Positions 1 through 8,427 of a stretch of DNA of 21,925 nucleotides are shown here, piece by piece. Every line of letters begins with the position of its first letter. Positions within the stretch are counted from its first letter, which is position 1. Made by a program: the position numbers and the translations under genes. The notes beneath the pieces are model-generated. The model saw only the letters and a list, made by a program, of their open reading frames with translations. It was not told where the DNA came from and ran no database searches. Source of the stretch: Corallochytrium limacisporum (taxonomy: Eukaryota > Opisthokonta); NCBI GenBank assembly GCA_002811645.1, contig PDIP01000101.1:88978-110902 (forward strand). Direction: 5' to 3'.

Positions 1-830
1 TACTGGCGCCTTTCGGAGCGCGACAGCTCCCCCGCCGAGTCCGTACGCTGTGTGTTCTCTGTAGTTCCCGAAACAATGAGGGACACAACTGTAACCGGCA
101 CCCCCCCCTCCCACCACCTCGGAACTGACTGGCCCGAAAGCCAGAAATTAGGCGATAATTAAAAATACGCCGTATGTAAATATGGACAGTTGATGGATAA
201 ATCCAACCGGTTCTGTGTTCGCAGTATTCAACCATCTCCAATTGGGGGATGTAAATATGCCTAGCGGGCCGCGCACCAACCGCTGGAACACTGCCAAACC
301 TCGCTCCCCCCTTTTCCCTGGTGGAGTGTTTGACCGAGAAGAAATCACAGGGCGAAATTGGGGGGGGGGGGGGGGGGGGGGGAGGCGGGGGGCTGCAGTC
401 TTAGGCGCGATATTTCGGAGGGCCGTTTGCAGTAGGTTCGGTAGTGAAAATGTGCCCGGCCACCTCCCTTCCGAGGGTGGGGAAGACACTCTGTCCCTGA
501 GCTCCGTTTGGGTTTTGGGCGGGAACGGTTCAAAGGGTCCGGGAGGGTCGCATGGACGGGCAAATGGTGAGTCTCCAAGAGCACTTGCCCGTTTGTGCAG
601 GCTCCTCCTTGACGTTTCACTTTGGATCCTTGATTAATTTCGCTGCAAAGGTACGTATATTCAAATAGTGTATAGTCCCGTGTTCTTTTCAACACTACTC
701 TACGTGTACCGTGCAGGGGTGAATATAGAGTCAAGCAACGGGATTTGAACTCCTGGTCTTTACACACACACCAGTCTGGGATCAAAGTAGTTGAAGACAC
801 CTGGAGCGCAAAATACGACATAAAATAACT
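1..830. other. 5' flanking/promoter region of the MadBub gene
   Basis: No convincing gene is present. The translatable stretches here run through low-complexity G tracts and resemble no family. The region holds short C runs near 102-112, a 23-nt G run at 360-382, and a CA-rich patch near 761-771. The last part before 831 is AT-richer and presumably carries the promoter and leader of the downstream checkpoint kinase. A weak tRNA B-box-like string at 741-751 on the minus strand does not fold into a tRNA. Confidence 0.6.
360..382 (+). repeat. 23-nt poly(G) run
   Basis: An uninterrupted run of 23 G occupies 360-382 and is followed by a further G-rich stretch (AGGCGGGGGG). It is the longest homopolymer in the window. 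It lies about 450 bp upstream of the MadBub start codon. Such a tract can form G-quadruplex DNA and is also error-prone for sequencing, so its exact length is uncertain. Confidence 0.9.
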
Positions 831-3800
831 ATGTCATTACACGAGGATCAACATGCCTGGGAGCATTCAAAGGAGAATGTTGCACCTGTCAAAAAGGGAC
901 GCAGCGTTACCAAAATCAATGCAGTGCTAAGACAGATGGCACAGGACCCACTTGGTGACGGTGCCGTGGCTGGAAAACTGGATCGGGAAAAAAAGGAATG
1001 GGAGCAGCGGGTGACAGTTGCTTTGCAGGAAGAAGAGGATCCCCTTCCGATCTGGATTTCCTATTTGCAGTGGATTGAAGAAACCAATCTCTCTGATACA
1101 AACAAACTTCTGAACGCTCTAGAACAGTGCTGTCGACAATTTCAGGATGATCCCCGCTTCACTAATGACATGCGTTACCTGCGTATTTGGCTGGGCTACA
1201 GCGACATGGTTGACAATCCCATTGACAATTACAAACACATGAAAGCCCGTGGAATTGGGCTTTCTCATGCAATATTTTGGGAGAGCTGGGCTCTGCAGGC
1301 AGAAGCCGTGTCGGACAATCGTACCGCACAGGAGGTCTATGACGAAGCCATTCGCAGTCGGGCGCAACCGCACCAGCGCATTCTCAACGCTCAAGAGGCT
1401 TTTCAGCGTCGTCTTATGAACAAAATTAAATTGGACACGGAGCAGGGCACCACCACCGTGCGCCCCAGTCAGCGACCCGGTCGGACCGCATTAGCTTCTC
1501 TCGGATTCCAACGCGGGAACGACGGTACTCAGACTCCCATGGTCCAGAGTATCAGACAGGCTCGGGCAATAGGCGGTGTACAGCAGAACATGCCCTCCGC
1601 AGGCTTTGCCATTTTTGATGACGAAAATGCACCCCCGAGCGCCCGCTCCCAGTCAAAACCAGCGATGGTTCCCGGTCATCTGCCTTCGGCCCGTTTGGCT
1701 TCGAAGGAGAACGCTCCGGCAGTGAGCCGCATGGCTGGTCAGCGTGTCGAATTGTCCCGGGGCGTCCGCAATCCGGCCACTGAGCGTCCAGATTTCACGC
1801 TCTACGAAGAGGAACGGCCGGCAGCTCAGATAGACAAACCACTGCACCAACGTAAACAGCAGGCTAACAAGGCTTTGCAGCCTGTTCGCGGTGCCGAGGG
1901 AAGTGGCGATTTGGCGCGCAACCCGCTGGGGCGCATGCGAGCCACAGAACCAACCAAGTCTGTCCTCAAGACCTCTTACGATGTCTCCCTGCTGAGAGAT
2001 GCCCTGAGTGGCATTGAGAAGACCTTTGAAATGCACAGAGCAAAAGCATGGATCACAAAAAACGGACCAATCCCCAACAAGCCCACACAGGAAGGTGTAA
2101 TTCCAGCCAAGTCCATCCTGAAGGAGACTGTCGAAGACGAAGCGGATTCTGACAATGCAATGAGCATGACTGATGTGCACGTTGTGCCCCCTGCTGCTGA
2201 GCAACTGGCATTCAAGCCCGCTCCCAAGGTGATGCGCTCTCCTGTTCCGGTCCACGCGGCCCCAGTGCGCACCCAGCTCTCTGACGATGATGACGATTAT
2301 ACTGCCGAACCCACTGCCACTATCGCCAGTCCCACCATCAACACCAAGGCTGCTCTAGCTGATGTGTACAGCATGTTTAGTGAAGACCTTGCAGAGCCGA
2401 CAGAGGAGATCACTTTGAGCAACGCTCAAGATCGCTTTGAGGCTGCCATGCGGTCATCTGGACAAATTGCCGCGGTTACATCAACTGTCGCACCGGCCGC
2501 TACAAGGAGTACAGTTCAGGACGATGGTGATGACTTTGCCATCTTCGAGGACGATGCTGAGGCAGGTAGCAAAAAATGCTCCAACGAACTGCAACATGAG
2601 ACTGTAGAACGAAGCACATTTTCCAGCGGTGTGGACCACGGCCTCTCACCCATCATTGAGTCCAACTCGGAGACTGACAGCATTGGGCAGCGTCAGCAGC
2701 AGCAGCGTATGGGTATTTCCCAGCAGATTATGGAAGCTGTAACAGAGGAAAAAACCGGTGAAGTCGAAGCTTCTCATGCCGCCTCTTCTGACCCTTCGCC
2801 AGTTGTGGTTAAGGAATCTCCTCAGCCGAAAGGGGCACTGATCCCTATCTTCACCAAAGAAGAGCAACAGCGTGCTGTAGACAGGATCATGGATGATGTT
2901 GAACTTCTGCCTTCATTCTCTGACATCAGCGAATGCGAAGGGCCCCCTTTACCCACCTTCAACAACAATACTGGCCGCATTGTCACCCGCGCCAACTGCC
3001 CCATCACCATTGGTGGCGAGATTTACCACCCCACTGCCTTGTTAGGAGAAGGCGCCTTTGCACGGGTTTACCTCGTCACTAAGGCCTCTGAAAAAGACGC
3101 TGAGAGAACGGGCTGGTTTAAGATTGAGGATCTGAATCGTAGTGTCTTTGCTCTGAAGGTTCAGAAGCCGCCTTGCCCTTGGGAGTTCTACGCAATGCAC
3201 ACTGTTCACCAGCGCCTCAAGAGTTGCGGGACGTCGAAGGCGACTGCCGCCCAGCGGTGGTACGTGGATCCCGAGGTCTGCACCCTCCATGAAGACGGTA
3301 GCTACCTAGCCATGGAATACCACAGTCACGGATCGCTGCTTGATGCCATCAACGTTCACTACCATGGAGCTGCTTCCACATCGGCATCGAGTATGGATGA
3401 GATGTTAGCTGCCTACTACACTGTTGAACTCCTCCGTGCCCTCCACACACTTCACAGCGACGTCCAGATGTTCCACGGCGATGTTAAGTCTGATAATGTT
3501 CTTATTCGTGACGTTGATGCATACGACTCCACTTGGGAGGATGCACCAGAGGATGAGGAAATCTGGCCCACACCAGGCATGATCGTGTTTATCGATTTTG
3601 GCCGCTGCATCGACCTCAAGCTCTATGGACCCCACGATCACTTTACCGGCAGCTGCGAGACTGAGGGCATGGAATGTGTTGAAATGCGGGAAGGACGTCC
3701 GTGGCGGCGTCAGGTTGACACGTATGGTCTGGCTGGTATAATCTACCAGCTACTCTTTGGAAAGGAAATGGAGATTGTGCACGACGCGAACAGTGGGGCA

Positions 3801-4013
3801 TGGAGGCCTCGCGAGAACCTGAAGCGGTATCATCAAGGGAAAGAGATATGGAAAGACCTGATGCACTCGCTCCTCAACGAAACGGATCCGGACCTGCTTG
3901 GGTACGCAAGTCGTCTATACGGATTTATGAGGGACCCAAGTCAGCGTGGTCGTGTGCACCAGCTACGATCATTGTTTGCGCGTGAACGCGGTGCCATCCA
4001 GGACAGCCGGTAA
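831..4013 (+). CDS. MadBub (BUB1/BUBR1-type) spindle assembly checkpoint kinase, 1060 aa
   Basis: Kinetochore and checkpoint protein that inhibits APC/C-Cdc20 and recruits Mad1/Bub3. Visible in order: KEN box K14-N16; Mad3/BUB1 N-terminal TPR region about 55-200; ABBA motif at F259 (FAIFDD); second KEN at 292-294; ABBA at F322 (FTLYEE); GLEBS-like Bub3-binding segment about 393-407 (TFEMHRA); CD1/CMI Mad1-binding motif about 498-518 (SPTINTKAALADVYSMF); another ABBA at F569 (FAIFED); C-terminal kinase about 735-1050. The kinase has a G-loop (GEGAFARV, 739-746), K776 in FALK, HGDVKSDN with D884 and N889, and DFG at 922-924, so it is probably catalytically competent. Having both KEN boxes and CD1 plus kinase in one chain suggests the unduplicated ancestral form. 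The ATG at 831 places KEN1 near the N terminus as usual. It converges on the ENT gene, 144 bp downstream. No introns are apparent. Family assignment is firm; GLEBS is the least certain motif because one of its two glutamates is replaced. Confidence 0.95.
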   Translation: MSLHEDQHAWEHSKENVAPVKKGRSVTKINAVLRQMAQDPLGDGAVAGKLDREKKEWEQRVTVALQEEEDPLPIWISYLQWIEETNLSDTNKLLNALEQCCRQFQDDPRFTNDMRYLRIWLGYSDMVDNPIDNYKHMKARGIGLSHAIFWESWALQAEAVSDNRTAQEVYDEAIRSRAQPHQRILNAQEAFQRRLMNKIKLDTEQGTTTVRPSQRPGRTALASLGFQRGNDGTQTPMVQSIRQARAIGGVQQNMPSAGFAIFDDENAPPSARSQSKPAMVPGHLPSARLASKENAPAVSRMAGQRVELSRGVRNPATERPDFTLYEEERPAAQIDKPLHQRKQQANKALQPVRGAEGSGDLARNPLGRMRATEPTKSVLKTSYDVSLLRDALSGIEKTFEMHRAKAWITKNGPIPNKPTQEGVIPAKSILKETVEDEADSDNAMSMTDVHVVPPAAEQLAFKPAPKVMRSPVPVHAAPVRTQLSDDDDDYTAEPTATIASPTINTKAALADVYSMFSEDLAEPTEEITLSNAQDRFEAAMRSSGQIAAVTSTVAPAATRSTVQDDGDDFAIFEDDAEAGSKKCSNELQHETVERSTFSSGVDHGLSPIIESNSETDSIGQRQQQQRMGISQQIMEAVTEEKTGEVEASHAASSDPSPVVVKESPQPKGALIPIFTKEEQQRAVDRIMDDVELLPSFSDISECEGPPLPTFNNNTGRIVTRANCPITIGGEIYHPTALLGEGAFARVYLVTKASEKDAERTGWFKIEDLNRSVFALKVQKPPCPWEFYAMHTVHQRLKSCGTSKATAAQRWYVDPEVCTLHEDGSYLAMEYHSHGSLLDAINVHYHGAASTSASSMDEMLAAYYTVELLRALHTLHSDVQMFHGDVKSDNVLIRDVDAYDSTWEDAPEDEEIWPTPGMIVFIDFGRCIDLKLYGPHDHFTGSCETEGMECVEMREGRPWRRQVDTYGLAGIIYQLLFGKEMEIVHDANSGAWRPRENLKRYHQGKEIWKDLMHSLLNETDPDLLGYASRLYGFMRDPSQRGRVHQLRSLFARERGAIQDSR

Positions 4014-4157
4014 GACTACCTGCCCCGGAATCCAAACCCCGGTCGTACAGGCATTCTAATTGACCTAAGCACAGTTTATCCGTTTCGTCTAAGATTAAAA
4101 TTTACATAGTACCCTGATTGTTATAATTCTCTTTCTTTAATCCATAAGGTCATGGTC

Positions 4158-4430
4158 TCATTCATCATCACTGGCAAGTTCTCCTAGTGCGGCATAGATG
4201 GCTACCAATCTGCTGTCGCTCCGTGCCCGCTTCAATTCTGCGTCGATTCTGCCCCGGCTGATCCCGAACGCTCGTCCAAGATCTTTCAAGACACGCTGCT
4301 CTTCCCTGCCCAGCTCTTTGCCGCGTGCGATCATGGCATCTACGCACATGGCAAGGGCTTTTTGCTGCATGAGGGCCACCTTTCGGTGAGCTTCTCGCGG
4401 TGTCAAGCTGGAACCGATAGGTTCAGACAT
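4158..4430 (-). CDS. small ENT-domain (EMSY N-terminal-like) protein, 90 aa
   Basis: About 70 residues from roughly position 12 to 82 resemble the ENT domain, an all-helical dimerisation module of EMSY and plant chromatin proteins. The order of features fits: an early helix (KALAMCVDAMIARGKELG), then REEQRVLKDLGRAFGIS, then a charged RIDAELKRARSD helix. The ATG at 4430 has A at -3. The protein is essentially a lone ENT domain ending in an acidic ASDDE tail, without the Agenet/Tudor or other domains usually attached. It lies downstream of the TM9 gene on the same strand and converges with MadBub. A role in chromatin or transcription is inferred from the family only; assignment is by pattern recall, so a different small helical family remains possible. 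Confidence 0.65.
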   Translation of the reverse strand: MSEPIGSSLTPREAHRKVALMQQKALAMCVDAMIARGKELGREEQRVLKDLGRAFGISRGRIDAELKRARSDSRLVAIYAALGELASDDE

Positions 4431-4807
4431 GGTTCTTCTACCGACTAGTTTAATCCCGGCACACTACAGTACTCTGCTACCTCTTCCAGTAGCTTGCATT
4501 CTGTATAGTTGCCGTAGAACAGCCGCATTTCTGCTCACCAAATAGCAGTTCTGCATTCGGTAGGTCCATAGGACACCACCTTGTTTTCAAAACGCTCGCG
4601 CGGATTTGTGGTCCGGATGGGAGGGAACAGGTTGGTGCTTGCGGTTGTGCGGGGTACGGACGAGGACAAACGTTGATGGGATGGCAAGGATACTACAAAG
4701 ATTCGGCAAAAACTTCTTTATGTGTAAAGACTATTTGTGTGCATTTTAAATTTGTCTGTGAGTTTCGAATTGCACTTCTCTGTTGTTTCAATCTACAGCT
4801 CACAGCC
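4431..4807. other. intergenic: ENT-gene promoter and TM9 3' end
   Basis: 377 bp between two minus-strand genes. The part next to 4808 is AT-rich and should carry the TM9 3' untranslated region; the part next to 4430 should carry the promoter and leader of the ENT gene. I see no conserved gene, RNA or strong repeat. Confidence 0.6.
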
Positions 4808-6763
4808 TTAGTCAATCTTAACCATGGCATAAATTTTCAGAACAAAGGCAAGACAGGCAATAAAGCCGACGGCACCGCACATCACAAACAGAAGCGACGC
4901 CAGCATGCTCATATAACCAAAGTACAGGAACCCATTTGTGAATCCTTCCATGTCTAAATTGCCCCAGTAGTAGACTATACTATAGAGCATGAAGTAGAAA
5001 GCTGTCGCCCCCCCGGTCAGGAAGGAACGCCACCACCACCGCCAATCTTCTGCACACAGGTGGAAGTAGCAAAGCAGGATTGCCACTTCGGCCGTGGTCA
5101 CGATCAGAATGACGAAAACCAGGAAAAGGAAACCAAAGATATAGTAGATACGGTGGTGCCAGATACTTGCCAAAATGAAGTAGAGTTCGATGAAGATGGA
5201 ACCGAAAGGCAGGATACCACCTGTCAGGATGGACGGACCGGCACGCATGTAGAAGGGTTGCTCAGGGATCTGACGCGGGATCTGGTTGGTGCGGACGGGC
5301 ATGGAAATGGGTTCTTTCTTGAAACCCAAGAAGGCACCAAGGAAGCACAACGGAACAGAAATACAGAACCATAGGAGCATGAGCTCGAAGGTGGTCAGTG
5401 CCGGAACCGCATTGCTGCTGTCATTGGACCACAAGGCAATGTTCAGAATGAAAAAGAGCAAAAACATGAAGCCAGGGAACAGGAATGCGGTCATGATCAC
5501 GTTGGTCTTCCATTTCTCACCGCCAATCATCTTGTAAATACGAGCGCTGACATAACCGGCGGGGGCAGCCCAGCCCACAAAGAGAACCAACAAGGCTATA
5601 GCCAAACTACCACCATTAGCCGGACTCAGGAAACCTAGCATAGCAAATGCAATCGTCACGCCCAACATGAGCATAACCTGTACTCCCGAGCCCGCCAATA
5701 CCGAGAGGAGCATACCGTAGCTCGGAGACCGGAAAACATCGCCATGCACCAATTTCCAGCCGAATTCTTCCTGAGCCTCTTCTGCACTCAGATCTGCTGC
5801 ATTGTAGCGGGCCAGATCACGATGGATTGTGCGTAGTAGGATCATAAAGACCATCCCGGACAGGAACAACACAATTACCACGGAGTTCACGATGGAGTAC
5901 CAGTGGATGCGGTCCTGTTGGATCTTCAGGAAAGGTTCCCATCGGGTCCGCCATGTCACATCTTCCCGCTTCTTCCATTCTACACTGTACGTGTACATCA
6001 CAGTCATTTTGTTATTTTCGGTCTTGTCCAGGACCAGCCATTGCGGTCCCTTCTCGGTGTCGGTATCGCAACTCGCACAACCCATCTTATTGCCCGCCTG
6101 CCCACAAGCAGTGACCTCCTTGTCAGAATGAGTCATGCTTCGGGTTACTGCATAGACACCGACAATGCGGCCACCTTCAGCGCCCGCATCGCCCTCCTCC
6201 CAGGCAGGGTGATACTCAATATTAAAAGTAATGTGGTTGTTCAAAATGTAGGTGTTCTGTTCAGGGATCAAGTGTCCTAGACGATATCCCAGGCTGTAGA
6301 TTTCATTATCGTGACGCTGGATCACGGGCAGGTTGTCAACCATAGCGTGCACAAAGTATTGCTCCCTAATGGCGAGTTGCAGTTGCTTGATCTTGCCCAA
6401 GTCACCGTCCCGTTCAATGTCATACTGTTTGATGCACAGCACCTTGCAGTGTTCATTCTCCTGAAACTTCAGCTCGTAGTCACTGCTTTTCAGGCGATCT
6501 CCAAAGACAACTTGTCCAAGGTTTTCATTGAAGTTCTTAACCTCCTCCGGTTGGCAGAAGTCAAAGTGATAGTAGTCATATTGCAGGACACTCTCCGAAG
6601 AGTCCAATTTGTTGACCCACAAATTGACCAAGTCTGAAAACTTAAAAGTTTTAGGTGCTACACCGGGTAGATAAAAGGCGTTTGAAGGCGTGACCAGTGC
6701 CAAAAGCACAGCCAACCAAAGCAACGCAAAGGTTGCAACGCTGGTGTTCCGACACCGCCCCAT
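4808..6763 (-). CDS. transmembrane 9 superfamily protein (nonaspanin/EMP70), 651 aa
   Basis: Endomembrane (Golgi/endosome) nine-pass protein. A signal peptide (about residues 1-29, core FALLWLAVLLALV) ends near NAFYLPG, the typical mature start of the family. A large lumenal domain with CxxC-type cysteines follows to about 285, then TM1 (about 289-311) and eight more hydrophobic segments to about 642. Family signatures are clear: GWKLVHGDVFR, NQIPRQIPEQP, GGILPFGSIFIELYFI and AEDWRWWWRSF. The last three residues are KID, fitting the C-terminal KXD Golgi-retention motif. Two in-frame ATGs are possible, 6796 and 6763. I chose 6763 because it has A at -3 and G at +4 and gives a short signal-peptide n-region; the 6796 start would add 11 residues. 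Reading further upstream lacks an ATG. Family assignment is very secure; cargo is unknown. Confidence 0.95.
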   Translation of the reverse strand: MGRCRNTSVATFALLWLAVLLALVTPSNAFYLPGVAPKTFKFSDLVNLWVNKLDSSESVLQYDYYHFDFCQPEEVKNFNENLGQVVFGDRLKSSDYELKFQENEHCKVLCIKQYDIERDGDLGKIKQLQLAIREQYFVHAMVDNLPVIQRHDNEIYSLGYRLGHLIPEQNTYILNNHITFNIEYHPAWEEGDAGAEGGRIVGVYAVTRSMTHSDKEVTACGQAGNKMGCASCDTDTEKGPQWLVLDKTENNKMTVMYTYSVEWKKREDVTWRTRWEPFLKIQQDRIHWYSIVNSVVIVLFLSGMVFMILLRTIHRDLARYNAADLSAEEAQEEFGWKLVHGDVFRSPSYGMLLSVLAGSGVQVMLMLGVTIAFAMLGFLSPANGGSLAIALLVLFVGWAAPAGYVSARIYKMIGGEKWKTNVIMTAFLFPGFMFLLFFILNIALWSNDSSNAVPALTTFELMLLWFCISVPLCFLGAFLGFKKEPISMPVRTNQIPRQIPEQPFYMRAGPSILTGGILPFGSIFIELYFILASIWHHRIYYIFGFLFLVFVILIVTTAEVAILLCYFHLCAEDWRWWWRSFLTGGATAFYFMLYSIVYYWGNLDMEGFTNGFLYFGYMSMLASLLFVMCGAVGFIACLAFVLKIYAMVKID

Positions 6764-7028
6764 TGTTACCGGTGATGTGATTTCGAAGGTTGTCATTGAG
6801 TAAGAATACAGGGTATTCAATAATTTGTCAAAGTTTTCCTGATGTACGTGAACAGACGTCAAAAAGACAGAGAAATCCTAAGTCCAAGACTATTTCTTCG
6901 TTTGTCTGTGTCACAAGCGTTTTTAATGTTTTAGCGAGAGAACCCCCGACTTTACCCGTGCTCGGCCGTGGCCCGTCTCTCAGGCAGCTCCGCGAATAAC
7001 CAGGAAAACTCCGTTACCTACCCTACGA

Positions 7029-7079
7029 CTGGGGGAGGTGCAAATGTTGGGTACCCACCAACCTCTGCACCTGGGCCAG
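7029..7079. promoter_or_regulatory. interrupted palindrome, possible cruciform/hairpin or protein-binding site
   Basis: Three nested arms pair in exact register: 7029-7032 with 7076-7079 (4 bp), 7036-7042 (AGGTGCA) with 7066-7072 (TGCACCT, 7 bp), and 7046-7050 (GTTGG) with 7058-7062 (CCAAC, 5 bp). They are separated by symmetric 3x3 mismatched loops and close on a 7-nt loop, GTACCCA. It lies about 270 bp upstream of the TM9 start. Function is unknown; the symmetry is what is seen directly. Confidence 0.5.
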
Positions 7080-7092
7080 GCAACAAAACAGT

Positions 7093-7103
7093 GGGGGGGG
7101 GGG
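7093..7103 (+). repeat. poly(G) run, 11 nt
   Basis: Eleven consecutive G just downstream of the interrupted palindrome. Further runs nearby are G9 at 7163-7171 and C10 at 7323-7332. All lie in non-coding DNA between divergent genes. Confidence 0.85.
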
Positions 7104-8427
7104 TTTTGAGTTGGGTTGTCGCAAAACCGCTGTGCTCCTCGCAACCACGCTTTGTCATTCCTGGGGGGGGGAAGATCCCTCCAGGGCCTTTTACCGACAT
7201 TGCCCCCAACTCTGTTAACTCCAACTTACTCCCTTCCCCCATCACAAACCTCACACCAGCGCTCCCAGAAAAGGAAAACACCCCTTTTACCTGCCGGACC
7301 TGCCCGTCTGTGAAATACTCCTCCCCCCCCCCAATGAATTCATTTGGATTTAATTTGGGTGATTTTAGGGTATCAGTTAGTTAGTTTGAAGGGCAGGCGA
7401 CCCCGCCCGGTACATTGATCGGGGCAGGACTCGCCACCCAGGCGCTCCCGGGGAGTATAGCCACCGGAGCCGAGACGAAACGTTGAACTTCACTGGTGAA
7501 GAGCTATTGTGAACTTCCTCATTGGTGTCCACGGAACGGGCTCTGGTTCTTTAGGTGTTACGTCTAACTCAATCCCCTTTCAGCATTTCTATATCATCAT
7601 GCAACCGACTGTTCCACACTATCCACCGCGGTGTTATCCCGTACTTGACTGCCGTACACGACACTAAGTCCAACCTACTGGAACGATGACAACCTTACCT
7701 GTGACGTCTTCAGCTCCACTCCGATCCTTCTGCCTTCTTTCTTCTTTCTTTGGGATTCTGATGGTCCTAATATCTCGTCGCAACTGTCCACGGGCCCGTG
7801 CCTGGTAGCCATTCTGCGTCAGTGTACTTCACCCACAGTTGCGTGGTACATGGCTTGCGGTATCAAAGGCAGTCACTTGACCATCGCTTGCCTGAAAAGC
7901 CGTTCATGATTCTTGAGGACTACCAGTGTCTGTCTCCGTCCTTTTGCGGAGTAAGTCCTATTTTGCCGTTCTTCCAAATTGAAGACACATAAACCTACAC
8001 ACTGTAGTCCCGGCACAGAGCTACACGCCTTAATGTTAAAGAGATGCGTTTAGTGGAATCGATAATTCATTTGAACTATCCATTAAACCCATGTCCAGGC
8101 CATGTCCACCACAACTCCGTAGCTTCAGCTCACTCCTACTCTCCACTGCCCCGACCACTGTTTCCGGGCTGGTGCGCGTAGGGACGAGAGGCCCTCTCCC
8201 TTACGGCTGTGGTGAGGGCGGGTTTGAGTGGAAATTAAGGAGCGAGCCGGGTGGTCCGCCCAAGCGAATCCGGACGTCTGAAAAACAGGCGTGTTTTGCC
8301 TTTCTGAGGCGTGCAGTTGTTGAGCAGTGCTGCGTACTTAACAATCAAAGCAAGTACGTGTTGATCATGGATAACGCCGTACGCAAATGGGAATTAGTAG
8401 GTCATTCAAGTTTCTGGTTTCATAGAA

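Larger units (their letters stand above)
6764..8427. other. divergent intergenic region between TM9 and FOXRED1 genes
   Basis: About 1.66 kb containing the promoters and leaders of two divergent genes. It has G/C homopolymers (G11 at 7093-7103, G9 at 7163-7171, C10 at 7323-7332) and the interrupted palindrome at 7029-7079. Translatable stretches at 6968-7384 (+) and 7798-7992 (+) are low-complexity or unlike any family I know. From about 7500 to 8400 composition is unremarkable; no tRNA, snRNA or mobile element was recognised. Confidence 0.6.

Noticed and set aside
741-760. tRNA-like B box on the minus strand (rc of GGATTTGAACT)
   Set aside because: The flanking 5-bp T-stem does not pair, and no acceptor stem, D arm or anticodon arm could be assembled. 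At most a decayed tRNA-derived fragment or chance.
772-787. CAGTCTGGGATCAAAG resembling CAGTCTGGGATAAAG at 15973-15987
   Set aside because: Only about 15 nt shared with one indel and no similarity in the flanks; compatible with chance in a 22-kb window.
148-821. Overlapping frames across the poly(G) run on both strands
   Set aside because: They translate the homopolymer into Gly or Pro runs and show no family resemblance.
6797-6862. N-terminal extension of TM9 to 6862
   Set aside because: The outermost codon is TTG, not ATG, and the extra residues precede a normal signal peptide.
6968-7384. 138-codon plus-strand frame (and an 87-codon minus-strand frame)
   Set aside because: Low-complexity Gly/Pro/Ser/Thr translation over G/C runs and the palindrome; no recognisable domain.
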